Part shown: positions 1 to 10,699 of the stretch, one piece after another
Position numbering within the stretch: position 1 is the first letter of the stretch
How the letters are laid out: every line of letters starts with the position of its first letter
Assembly (NCBI RefSeq): GCF_003597395.2
Contig: NC_133778.1
Span: 25,967,078-26,031,077, forward strand
Length of the DNA: 64,000 nucleotides
Origin: Chelonoidis abingdonii
Taxonomy: Eukaryota > Chordata > Testudines > Testudinidae
Direction: 5' to 3'
Position numbers and translations under genes: made by a program
Notes under the pieces: model-generated
Seen by the model: the letters and a program-made list of their open reading frames with translations, nothing else
Databases searched by the model: none
Told to the model about the DNA's origin: nothing

Positions 1-3000
1 TGTCCTGGAAAACTAGAGAATTTGTCTGGTTTCACTTGATCAGAAAGATGGACAGTATTATTAATTGAACTGAATGTGTTAAGATGTCTATTGTACAATA
101 TAAAACATACATATGAACTATGATGCAACTTGCAGAATTTTCTTTAATAGTGATGCTTTATCATCATTAACACCATATGTTCCCAAGAAATTGTTACAAA
201 ATTCCTGATAGTAAAAATACCAAAATTAGATAAATCAGACCTGACAAGGGAACTACAGTGTGTAGGGAGTTCTACATTAATTTCAACTACTGCTTTGCTG
301 TCTTGTCCACCACCACAAACATTATAAATGTTTGAGAGAGAGAGAGATGTGGGGGCAGGGCGTGGAGAGAAGAGAACAATGAAACAATAAAAATTCAATG
401 CTAACAGAATCAGTCAACTGTAAAACAATGAAAAAAAAATCAGAGCTAGACAGGCAGTTCTCTGCCACTGGTAAAGAAGGGAGGTGGAAAATCAATATTT
501 ATTTCTCTGAAAGTGCCAACCACGGCATGTGGTATTGATGTTTTCAACAGGATGGAAAAGCTTTTCACAGCAAGGCTTTCACTTTTTCCACTCCTGGAGG
601 CTATCAGTGCATTATGTTGAATATTATCTGGTAACACCACTCTTGCTTAAAATATAATAATAATAATTGCAATTGTTTTGATATTACCTGTAAAGTTGCA
701 TTTGTCCTTAAATACAGACATAAATTATCACCCAATTGTTTAGCCATACAGGTGATCAAAGTTAATGCATACATTTGCTACAAAGGGCTTCCAATGGTAA
801 AAATCAAACTTGCTTGCTTGCCTTGGACATAGAGAACAAAAAATACCGTATCCACAGCAGTGGGTCTGAATCACTTTGCTGATCACAGAACTTCCTGTTC
901 GTTCCTTTAACAATTTTCTGTTCTCTTCTCTGTTCTCCAGCCTCCAGAGACACATCTGTGGATTACAGAGACACTGCTCTGGATGACTTTTACTTGTTGT
1001 TCAACCTTGATGCAGCTGGGACCTCTTTAACGACTGCCAGTTTTCTGACCTTTGACTTGAGAGGAAGGAATTCATTTGAAAATGAAATGTATCCTGAACC
1101 CATTGCTAGACCTGCTTTCTAAAAATGAACTGCTGCCTGCATGGCTTTGACCCCAGTTTTCAGTGTGCTGTTTGACCTGATTGCATTTCTATGGCTGCTG
1201 TCTCATTATGTGACTACTGTTGGGTCAAGAGTGTGTGTGGGGGGGAGAGGTTTCATCATCTTTGTTCACAAAAAGAAAAGCAAGTGACATCAGCTAAACA
1301 GTCTATTGAAGTGAATAACCAGGAGTTTGAAGGATTGTGTAAGTCACTCTGAAGCACAGTGTTATTACAGCTAACTTTTAAAGTAATTATGATAATTCCC
1401 TGATTTAGCAGGACATGCAGGGGGCAGGGGAGAGAAAATAAAATATAGAGCTCCCTGTTAGCTCCCCATTCCTCTGCTTCAATACATGAACCATCCACCA
1501 CAAGGTGTGGATCTTGTTGCCTGTATGGCAGATTTGCACCTCACTAGCAACGCCCTGGCTCACACATCTGTTCCCAAAGGAGTGATAAACTGAACTGCAG
1601 CTCCATAGAGCATATTTCAATTCCTGGGAGCAAGACAGATCTTTCCCCTCCTTTCCATCTCAAAAAGGGTTTTGTTTTCACAGATGGCAATTGCCAAGTG
1701 CTATGTTGTTATACATTCCAGTGTTTTGGTGGGTTGGTGCCTCTTAGTATACTTCAGACTATGATAACCACCTTCTTCAGTTCAGAAGGATTTTATTTAT
1801 TTATTGCAACATCATCTGGGAGTTTTTCATCTTTCTGTTAGTAGTGGAGGGCATAGGCCAAGGTGATCTTATTTAAAACATTTGAGTTCCAGTCATGGTT
1901 TGCACTCTATCACATGTTTAAAATGCCAGGAGTCTTTTGCAGCTGTGTTATCAAGGCCCAAATTTATCCAATCTCGAGCAAAGGGACAGGAGTGTGAGAC
2001 CTGGAGTTTTGGGCAGCACTGGGCAGTGTAGCTGCTTTGACACTGAGCACTGTGAAGGTAAATTGGAGGAAGTGATTAGTTATGTGGGCTTTATTAGTTT
2101 TGTTCTTAGTATGTTAATGGTAATCACTATATTTAACAGCCAACAGTGTACATTAAAGTTGTATTTACTTGTCAGAGATAAATGCCAATTAACAAACAAT
2201 GCTACCTTACAGATAGAAGAAAATCCACCCAAAATTTGTCCTACCAATAGTTTATCTTAATCTCTAAAAGAAGTGTAATTGAAATTTTGATGCTCATATT
2301 TTTGTAGCTTCTGTTGTTATTAAGGTCTTTGTCTTCATTACCTCTTGGATGTCACAGCAGAAAATTATTTGCTTGAATACAGAAAAACATATTAGGAGTT
2401 AACATTTCCCAACTTACCCTCATGAGACTGGGTCAATATCAAAGCAATTACTGAGGTAGGTTTCAAATTATGCCTTTGTGGTTTTAAATGAAAATCGAAG
2501 AATGATAGCAACCAATATAATAGGCTATGGGTTGCACCAGTGTGAAACAATGCATCATACTGCATTGTATTATGCTGAGTTTGTTTTGTTTGAAATAACA
2601 AAAAGCAACCAGAAGGAAGAGACTCTCCCATTAAAAGCAGTTTTATTGTCAGTACTCCGTGATAACCTATGACAATGTTAAAGTAAGACATGGAAATAGA
2701 ATAGGTGAATGTTAAAATAAGGGAAAAGCAGGAAGATAATCATTAATGCAATAACACGTCTCAGATTCTTTTTATAGTTAAACTGCTTGATGGCAATGCT
2801 TTTGACTAAAGCTCAATATGTAGGATTTGAAAGAATGAAATAGAAATATTTTGTAATCCAATGCATTTGGAGGGAATTAAAATAAAAAGAAACTTGGTGT
2901 GTTGGGTTGGGGTTCACAGGGAGAGATTTAAACATTGCTTTGTAGTGCTGAAAGCCCAGAATACACAGGGACTGTGCAAATGCCAAGAAGTAAGTGGAAG

Positions 3001-3125
3001 TGACTAAAGGCCTGACCGAAAGGCAATTTAAATTAATGGAAAGTATCCTTTGACTTCAGTGTACTTTGGATCAGTCCCTAAGATTCTAGATTGCCTCCAG
3101 AGGATGTGAGTAATTCCCATTTTAG
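1..3125. other. unique AT-rich DNA, no gene seen
   Basis: No frame here has splice-flanked, protein-like sequence or family motifs. Reading frames are short and overlap on both strands, as expected by chance. A short AATAAT run lies at 655-665. I see no clear repeat boundary. This looks like intronic or intergenic sequence. Confidence 0.55.
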
Positions 3126-3204
3126 ACAATAGGGGTGAAATCCTGACCTCGTTGAAGTTGATGGCAACTCCCATTGACCAGTGGGGCCAGGATTTTCCCT
3201 TAGA
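3126..3204. repeat. small palindromic MITE-like remnant
   Basis: The stretch opens with GGGGTGAAATCCTGACC and ends with GGGGCCAGGATTTTCCC. The two ends are near inverted complements around a centre that reads like 'cattgac'. From general familiarity this form is common in turtle and other sauropsid DNA as a short non-autonomous DNA element. No target duplication is clear. Confidence 0.55.
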
Positions 3205-5695
3205 AATTACTCCAGTTCTGCAGGGAGAGAAATGGGCTGAGCCTTATTCCCATTTGCAGAATATGAGCTTGGATGAGTCTCTAGCAACTTAAACATTTTA
3301 CTGCACCTGCAGATTAGTGGCTGTGTAGCAGAAGCAGCTGCTGATCATAGGGGGCACTATTGTGTTTCCAAAACGGTAGGGTTCTTTCAATCAGAAGTGG
3401 ATGCAGCAGAACAGGGTAAGAAACCAGTGCTTGAGGAGGATATTTGGCTGCTCTAGGGCATTGTTGTTCTTTCCAGTCTTCGTTGCAACTCTACATTGCA
3501 CATGTCTATGTATTTGGACATTCATCAACAATTACAGTAGTATGCAAACATCTACAAATAGCAATTGAAGTAATGTGTTTTTGGGGCAAGACTGCTATCC
3601 TGGCTTATCTCTACCAGCATTGGCCTCATCTTATACTGACCACCTGAACACACACTAGCTATGAGCAGTTTAGATCCACCCTTGGATAAAAATGCAGAAG
3701 CTTCTAGCTTTGGGTGCATATCTATTAACAATACACATTCACCAGTGATGAAATTCCCATTGTTCAATTACTAAGATCCAGAAATCCTGGGTTTGGGGGG
3801 AGTTCCACCAAAAAAGGCCCTATCTCTTCTACCAACTTTCTTTATTTAGTACATGTAGGGTAAGAACGTAGATAAGACACAGAATCTGGTATTCATGAGA
3901 TGGGAGGTACAGACTCAGTTATAGTTAATAATGCCTTTACTTACCATAGAAGAAAGTGCTATTAGTAAAATTGGTAAGTAAGTAAAATCTTGTCCAAATG
4001 ATTTTCTTTTTTCAGAATTGATTATGGATGCTTCTATATTTTGGGTTCTCAACTTGAATCTTAATGGGGTATGAACAGTAGACTCAACACTTTCTGTAAA
4101 TCAGGCCCATTTAAAAATTTTCAAACAGGACTACAAAAACTTGAGATGATTAAAATCATCAGTCACTTTTTAAAATCTTGCCTATTATTTTTATCTTGAC
4201 TATGTCCCTCTTTCAATGTACTGACTTTATTGGGATCTTCATTCTGTAGATGGCCTGACTAAAAAGATTACTGTGCCTGCCGTAAGTCAGTATTTCCATA
4301 TAAAACTGATTACATGCATGCACAGTTACTGCTCCTGGTGCTCCCAGTACGAATGCTTGTTATAAAAAAAATTGAAAACAGCTACAGCTTTATGGGAACC
4401 TTATCGATGTTCAGAAGTTTCCTTCTGAGACACTTATAGAAGGAATACCTCAGGTGCTCCCTGGTTGTCTCTGATTGAAATACACCAGCTGGAAGGTTAT
4501 CTTCAACAGTTACAGGGTACTTGCTGTTTTTCTGTTACCACCTACAAAGGGCAGCCGGGGGCACCTACTATCGGCTGCTCTCAACTCTCTTCACATCAGT
4601 GGCCGCACAGGATCGGCATTTGGAGAGCAGTTGGCAACAAATCAGCCAGAATGCAACCACAAACCTCATTTTCAATCAAAGGTTTGTGGCGGTTACGGAG
4701 AGATGATCTTGAAGGTAGCTGGGGATGGTTGTTCAAGGCTGGCAGTGCTCAGCAACGAGCAGGAAGGAAACTCATCCTGTGCTAAATAGTAGTACGTACA
4801 GCTTAGAAACCCAGCTATGGAACTCACTGTTGTTTTCTAGCAACTGTGCCACAACTGATACTATCACAGAGGGTTCTCCAGGTGCATGGTAAAGCTTATG
4901 GGTGTTCAGCAGGCTCACCATTCAAAAGTCAAGCCACTGTTGTAGTAACAGTTTTCCATATACTCCGTTATCTGAGACACTGTGCCTGTTTCCAGTCTAA
5001 GTATAGGAAAACACAGCAGTATCTCAGGTAGCACAAATCTTGTAACTGGTGCTAAATGCTGTTCCTATTGTATGTCCCTGCCATCAGTTCAGCATTGCTT
5101 GTAATGCAGGAGTTGTTTTTTCCTCATCCAGACTGCTCATTGTGTGGAGAATCAGACTGATTGGTGTTCCCCAAAGTCTTGAATGGATTTGTATGGAAAA
5201 GGCTCTGATCTGGCCAGAACTGCTATACAAGATGAGTGGGTGGCCACTTGCACCTCCCAAAATCTCAAGAGAGGTGACAACAGCAAAATGAGAAAATAAT
5301 AAATTGATGTGTTCAGGCCACTAGCACTCAGAAGATATCTAAGATATGGCTTGAGTGCCTTGGGATCTACAGTCTAGAAGGGACCAATTTGTCTTGGAGT
5401 AGTGGGAATAAGAATCTGTGAACATGTTTCAACCTCAAAGAACCATTAAAACTTTGTGGACCTGTCTTAAAATTACCCTCCCCAAATTCATGTGTGTTCT
5501 AGGTGAATGATTTGCACAGCTCTGCTTATGAAATTTCCCCTATCCCACATCCCCAACCAATGTGTGCTGTTAAATGTAGGTATTCCACTTAGCAACACAC
5601 ACTGGTAACTTGAGGCTTCCATATTTTGGAAGCAAATACTTATGAAAAACACACCCAAAGTGCATGTAAATGTTTTTCTCTTCGCAGTCAGAAAA
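3205..5695. other. mostly unique DNA, no gene seen
   Basis: No exon-like frame is recognised. Around 4465-4790 the base composition is more GC-rich and three overlapping frames of about 60-106 codons stay open on the plus strand. None resembles a family I know, and having three open frames at once argues for low stop density and against coding. The rest is AT-rich. Confidence 0.5.
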
Positions 5696-5696
5696 A

Positions 5697-5940
5697 TATA
5701 ACCAGTTTTCTAAAATGCAATTACTGCATTTCACATTTATATTGCCTTTTTTGAATGTCTTATCCCCTCCTTGTGTTTGTGACCCACATAAACACAGTGG
5801 TAGAGGCTTTCAAGCTCTAACCAATTAGGTACAAGGAGAAGCTATCAGTGAGATGTTCCTCATGAAGGACATTTAACTTGAGAATTCACTCATTTTTAAA
5901 TCCCTGTGAAGAATGTAACCAATTTTCTAAAATGCAATCG
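5697..5940. repeat. unclassified ~190-bp unit flanked by 22-bp direct repeats
   Basis: A segment of about 190 bp (roughly 5723-5915) lies between two direct repeats containing AACCA-G/A-TTTTCTAAAATGCAAT (about 5699-5720 and 5917-5938, one mismatch). The segment itself resembles 19570-19752 in the same orientation. Shared blocks include TGCCTTTTT, CAGTGAGATGTTC and GAGAATTCACTCA. The arrangement looks like a retroposed copy with a target duplication, but no poly(A), tRNA boxes or known family name is visible. Only this copy has the flanking repeats. Confidence 0.6.
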
Positions 5941-6305
5941 ATTCATACTTGACTTTTCAGAATGATGCGTGAAAAATTATAATAGAATGTAGCTCACTGA
6001 AGTCAAGTATGCTTGAATTTAATTTTAGATAATTGGTTGGATTAAGTAAAAACTGGCTATAATTATAAAAGTATAATCTGATTTTAATTCTACATTGCAC
6101 CTTTCACATCTGTTTTCAGTTTGATTCTTTACAGCCTACCTCCTCTATGTAGTTATTACTGTATTGTTTTTCTCCTCACTGCTCATGTTTGCTTGCCTTT
6201 TTGCTTCAGTGTTACTTTCTGTCTCCAAAACTGTGAATTGCCAGATTATTCCATTTTCAGTGTAAGACTGTTTACCAATGACATTCATTCCTCTTCACAA
6301 CTTTA

Positions 6306-6418
6306 AAGAAATGCACATAAGCACATGCATAACTTTAAGCACATGAGTAATCAACACTACTGGCAATCAATGAATGGGACAACTCAGATGATTAAAGTTA
6401 GGCACATGCTTAATTACC
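6306..6418. repeat. old palindromic MITE (AAGCACATGC type)
   Basis: It contains AAGCACATGC, TAACTTTAAGCACATGAGTA and, in the second half, AAAGTTAGGCACATGCTTAA, an inverted-repeat arrangement. Related copies are at 25140-25255 and 36848-36955. The Penelope insertion at 6431 lies directly beside it. Confidence 0.55.
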
Positions 6419-6460
6419 TTTCTAAATTGGTGACAGGTTTCATAGTGGTAGCTGTCTTAG

Positions 6461-6565
6461 AAGTCCTTGTGGTATCTTAGAGACTAACAAATGTATTTGG
6501 GCCTAAGCTTTCGTGGACTAGAACCCACTTCATCAGATGCATGGAGTGGAAAATAACATAGCGGG
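6461..6565 (-). ncRNA. hammerhead-ribozyme-like terminal repeat, 3' copy
   Basis: Read on the minus strand, the repeat has the hammerhead core order: CUGAUGA (6530-6536), a stem II of GUGGG facing UCCAC, GAAA (6509-6512), then a two-base-pair stem III, GC-UUAG-GC. The base expected to pair with the last A of GAAA is C where U is normal, so this copy may be inactive. Stem I pairing is weak. Hammerhead motifs in Penelope-like terminal repeats are established in the literature; activity of this copy is not shown. Confidence 0.65.
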
Positions 6566-6632
6566 TGTGTATGTGTGTGTATGTATATCTATATATAATG
6601 TGTATATGTATATATATATGTGTATATGTATA
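6566..6632. repeat. TG/TA microsatellite inside the Penelope copy
   Basis: Alternating TG followed by TATATATG runs. Together with the CA run at 7219-7258 it marks the inner edges of the two opposed terminal repeats. Confidence 0.9.
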
Positions 6633-6902
6633 GTACATGAAAAGATGAGAGTTGCCTTACCAAGTTGAGGGTTAGGCTAATGAGATAATTCAATTAATAG
6701 TAGAATACCAAGAGATGAAAAATCACTTTTGTACTGGTAATGAGGGTGGCCCATTTCAAACAGTTGACAAGAAGATGTGAGTAACAGTAGAGGGAAATTA
6801 GTATAGTAAAATTAGGTTTTGTAATAACCCATCCACTCCCAGTCTTTATTTAGGCCTAATTTGATGGTGTCCAGTTTGCAAATTAATCCCAGTTCTGCAA
6901 TT

Positions 6903-7150
6903 TCATGTTGGAGTCTGCTTTTGAAGGTTTTTTTGTTGTTGTTGAATTGCCACTTTTAAGTCTGTTATTGAGTGACCAGGGAGGTTGAAGTGTTCTCCTA
7001 CTGGTTTTTGAATGTTGTAATTCTTGATGTCAGATTTGTGTCCATGTATACTTTTGCGTAGAGCCTGTCCAGTCTGGCCAATGTACTTGGCAGAGGGGCA
7101 TTGCTGGAACATGATGGCATATATCACATTGGTATTCTACTGTTAATTGA
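6903..7150 (-). pseudogene. GIY-YIG endonuclease remnant of the Penelope-like ORF
   Basis: The minus-strand frame opens with VIYAI, followed by a Cys, the hallmark KYIGQTGQ, then R..H and PVGEHFNLPGHS, ending with DLKVAI. This order (VIYAI, YIGQT, Arg, His, HFN-GHS) matches the GIY-YIG nuclease of endonuclease-bearing Penelope-like elements, which nicks target DNA before target-primed reverse transcription. About 74 residues remain open. The remnant starts in mid-domain just after a stop-containing junction, and the downstream tail continues only in another frame, so the gene is broken. The reverse transcriptase that should precede it is absent. Confidence 0.85.
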
Positions 7151-7218
7151 ATTGTCTCATTAGACTGAACCCTCCCCCCCCAGTAAGGTAACTCCCATCT
7201 TTTCATGTACTTTGGGTG

Positions 7219-7258
7219 TGTGTGTGGGTGTGTATGTACACACACACACACACACAGC
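7219..7258. repeat. GT/CA microsatellite
   Basis: GTGTGTGTGTGGGTGTG followed by an ACACAC run, next to the right terminal repeat of the Penelope copy. Confidence 0.9.
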
Positions 7259-7259
7259 C

Positions 7260-7365
7260 CTGCTACATTATTTTCCACTCCATGCATCTGATGAAGTGGG
7301 TTCTAGCACACGAAAGCTTATGCCCAAATACATTTGTTAGTCTCCAAGATGCCACAAGGACTCCT
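7260..7365 (+). ncRNA. hammerhead-ribozyme-like terminal repeat, inverted 5' copy
   Basis: Plus-strand order: CTGATGA (7288-7294), stem II GTGGG facing CACAC with one mismatch, GAAA (7312-7315), and a short stem III, GC-TTAT-GC. It is the inverted partner of 6461-6565, with only scattered differences. As in the other copy, C replaces the U expected before the cleavage base, and stem I is weak. Confidence 0.62.
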
Positions 7366-7390
7366 TGTTGTTGTTTTTTTTCTAAATTGG

Positions 7391-8300
7391 GGTAATAATG
7401 AGTCAAATCCTGTGTTAGAGTCATTAAAAAGTTTTATAATGCAACACCAATTTTAAAGGGGTTGGAATATATGTTTGTAAAAGCAGATGGTATTCTGGAC
7501 TGGGGAAGAGGCTAGGTAAAATGTAGCCAGACACAGTGGCCATCTGGGACTGAAAAATGTGAGTAACAGTGAAGGTGAGTGGACAACCTTCAGTAGAAAC
7601 CAGTAGGAATGCAGCTCAAAGTCAGAACACCCATCATGCGTGGCAGTCAAATAGGTCACAAGAGAGAAACAAAGCAAATGCAGAGGCTCACACAGGAAGT
7701 CCAGGATGACCATAAGCCCTGTTCATTAGATACATATATTTCATATTAATATTTGTGATATTTATCCCATTAGCTTCAATGGGCTTTGGATCAGGGCCTA
7801 ATTAGGGCCTGGAATTATGTTAACTGACCATTTTTTATTCCTTGTCCATCTAGCTAACTCTTGTAAACATTTGTAATACATCACCACCATTCCAAAAGTG
7901 CCATATAGCGATGTGGACAAAGTAGGCCTATGGATCTACTTTCTTACCTTATAACTAACCATAGCTCAAAACGTTCATTTGGGATAGTTTGAATTTCAAT
8001 AATTTAATTTTAAATATATATTTTACACACTATTGCCTACAGATTTGTGTTGGCTTATTTGTATTCACGATTAGTATCCACTTTAGCAGAATCATTTTGG
8101 TAATATGAAGTGTTCCAAAAGAACAGTCTTTCAACGGCCCAAGCCCTGTATTCACACCATTCACATACATAGAATATACATGTCAAAGTAACCCAGAACA
8201 CTGAAAGCTAATGTTCTAATATTTCCATCTGTTTTAAAGACTTTAGGATAAATAGGAGCATTCATCCAGCATCCATGCTTGCCTTGGGAAATACAGGTAT
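7391..8300. other. unique DNA, no gene seen
   Basis: AT-rich sequence without a recognisable exon. A short 'cattagcttcaatggg' trace near 7770-7800 resembles the core of an old palindromic MITE but has no readable ends. Confidence 0.45.
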
Positions 8301-8589
8301 TGCAATTCCCTTTTTGCTCGCTTTGGTTAACAAGTCATTTGATATACAGTAATTGGAAAGACTTGAATGCTATAATAAATTGTATGGTGAATAAGCTTAG
8401 AATGACATTTGTTACATAGCTAAGAAATTCATGGTCAGATCCTCAGGTGGTGTAAATTGGCATAGTCCTACTATCTGATCCTAAATAGCAACATTAACTT
8501 TCCATATTGAAAAGATTTGAAATACACTTACAGATTTTCTGAATATTTGTTTATTCTAAGCAGTATTTGCGAACAGCACTTTGTTACTG

Positions 8590-9110
8590 GGCATTAAAGC
8601 AAATGAACAAGTTGTATGACTTAAGAAATATGCAAATTGGAAGCCTGTATGAATGAATACATTGACTAGAATCTTGACTGGAATTAACCAGACTCACGTT
8701 TATTTATTACTAGGTGCATGCATTCTATTACGCTCATCTGTAATTAAGGTTAACATTATATCATGTCGGCATATGCAAATGTAAACCATTCTTTGCATGC
8801 CACACAGATTTGCCTGGTGACAAAAAAAAATATGGTTTGCTACTGACTGTCTCTATTAGAGTTTCCATTTTCTATACTCCATTTACAGTTTGTCACAAAT
8901 TAAACAATGTCGCACTGACAAGCTGCAGTTTTTTTTCCCCCCTGAATTAACTGGCTTGTTGTGGAGGGAAGCTTCTCTTGGGGGAAAAATAAACTTTTCC
9001 TACAGGGAGACATAAATGAAAGGAAGTCTCCATGCTGTTAGCATAAATGGAATTGGCCTGAATGAAATGTAAATTAAAGCTACCATAGGCACTTCATTTA
9101 TTAAAGGCAA
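8590..9110. promoter_or_regulatory. candidate conserved enhancer block
   Basis: This repeat-free stretch holds exact octamer-type ATGCAAAT motifs at 8630 and 8773. The second overlaps a forkhead-type TGTAAAC at 8780. An inverted TTTGCAT is at 8792 and a homeodomain-type TAATTA at 8741. A further ATTAAACAATG block with a SOX-like core is near 8900. Such clusters are typical of deeply conserved developmental enhancers, but conservation is inferred from composition, not measured. Confidence 0.35.
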
Positions 9111-9130
9111 AAACTATTACTAAAGACTGT

Positions 9131-9790
9131 GGATGGGGTTCTCAAGTATTTAGTTATTGCACTAGCCAATACACTAGAGCTGAGTTGAAAGGTCTGATTC
9201 TGACCTCACTTACACCAATTCCACTTTAATGTAACCTGATTAAATCAGATCCTGACATGCAATAAGGCTGCTCTAACATGGGGACTAGGATAGTGCTAGC
9301 TCAAAGCCATTTCTTTCATGTACAAAGGGCATATTGGGGCTTGAATCCCACCTGTAGAACCACCTCTTTGAAGCCACTACAACTAGTCATCAATTGCATT
9401 GGGTTTGAATTGGTTCTCAGCAGATTCAGAAAGTCTGAGTGCCCTGTACTCATACCCTCTTTCAGTTGCAAGAAGCAAAACTCTAGTGTCACTGAAGATC
9501 TAGCTCCCTTTCTTCAATGGAGTTAATCTCGATTTACACCACTGTAAGAGGGGTATCAAGCATAGAGGGTTTATTAGTGAAATCTGAAAACCCCTGAATG
9601 TTCTGAGTTTGAATTATCTATTCATTTCCCAGTGTTCTAGGTGAGACTGGCACTAAATAACACATTACGAAATGTAAAATTCTACTGCAAACATTAAAAA
9701 CATCCCTAGCTCTCGGGAGGCTTTCATAGTGAGATCTTTTAGTGGTTCTAAGGTTTAGTGTCTCCAAGGCTTAAGGTACTAGGAGCTTGT
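9131..9790. other. unique DNA with small MITE traces
   Basis: No gene seen. GGTCTGATTCTGACCTC (about 9191) and TTAAATCAGATCCTGAC (about 9240) form a loose inverted pair, suggesting an old palindromic element. Confidence 0.4.
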
Positions 9791-9799
9791 AAAAGGGTA

Positions 9800-10210
9800 G
9801 TTCATACTGGAGGGCTGGGGATAGCAAACTCTGAGTAAAGAATGAGCCACAGATGAGTTAAATTAGGTAATTCCCTATAAAAGGCAACAGGTGGCTATCA
9901 TGAACAGAGAAGTCTGGAAAGGGTTTATAGTGAGGAAAAGTCTCTGCTGGGAGGCTTATGAGGCAAGAGAATTTGCCCCAGGTAGGGAGGCCTGGGAAGA
10001 GGAAGAGAAACGTGTTGCATGCACTTATGAATGGACTCTGGGAATTCTGAGTTTTATTTGCAGTTCATTTTATATTAATAAACCTAGTCCCCAAGGAGGA
10101 GTATTTTTGGCTAAGAAAAAGTATGAAGGGAAGTCTTATTTAAATGTCCCAAGAGGTGAAACTGAGGCAGGCTGCTTGAAGTAGGACCCTAGGGCATGGA
10201 GGGGGTCCAT
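9800..10210 (+). mobile_element. LTR-like sequence (boundaries uncertain)
   Basis: It has the order expected of an LTR in plus orientation: a TATAAAAG box near 9876, GC-richer transcribed sequence, then AATAAA near 10075 followed by a pyrimidine-poor stretch. No target duplication or TG...CA ends could be fixed, and no internal retroelement ORF adjoins it. Confidence 0.42.
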
Positions 10211-10699
10211 TGGAAGCATATAGTATGATTACAGAGCCCCATATATAACAAGGAGGCCTGAACCTTTGAAATTCAATCCTATGCTCCAATGAGTGTGAAT
10301 CTTGCCCTTACCTCCATAGGAATTAAGGTCTCAAAATATAGTGGTACTGATGCAGCCAGCTGTCTGTTTTGGGTGAGGTGAAAATAACTGCATGGAGAGT
10401 CCGAGCAACTTGTGGTGTCTGTACCCCATATGCACTATTGTGATGTGTGGTACTCCATCCGCTGTTAGGATATACAGCTGTTGTGTTCAGGCTCTGGGTC
10501 CAGTAATATCTGTGGCAGCCTGGAATGGGGAAGGGTCCTGTCTCACACAGACCCTTCGAAGGACCATTTTGCAAGCTTTTAAGGATAAGGACTTTTCCAG
10601 TAGCCATGTTGTAAGCCCTATGTCTGCAGCCGTATTAGGAGAGCAGCAGTCATTAGCTAAGAAACAGGAAGTGTCATCCTCACATTCCATCTAAATTAC

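Larger units (their letters stand above)
6431..7378 (-). mobile_element. Penelope-like retroelement insertion (948 bp)
   Basis: The insertion is bounded by an exact 12-bp direct repeat, TTTCTAAATTGG, at 6419-6430 and 7379-7390. About 105 bp at the left end (from 6461) reappear in inverted orientation at the right end (about 7260-7365). Between them, on the minus strand, is a GIY-YIG endonuclease remnant, the domain that closes the single ORF of endonuclease-bearing Penelope-like elements. No reverse-transcriptase motif is left, so the copy is internally deleted or 5'-truncated. An inverted partial copy of the terminal repeat at the 5' end is a known Penelope arrangement. TG/TA microsatellites sit just inside both terminal repeats. 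Confidence 0.87.

Noticed and set aside
4465..4789. Three overlapping plus-strand frames
   Set aside because: Simultaneous opening of all frames reflects base composition; none resembles a known protein.
7219..7258. CA repeat as a possible Z-DNA regulatory tract
   Set aside because: It is part of the Penelope insertion and too ordinary to claim a function.
7030..7287. Cysteine/histidine-rich minus-strand frame near the CA repeat
   Set aside because: It is the out-of-frame reading of the GIY-YIG region plus the microsatellite.
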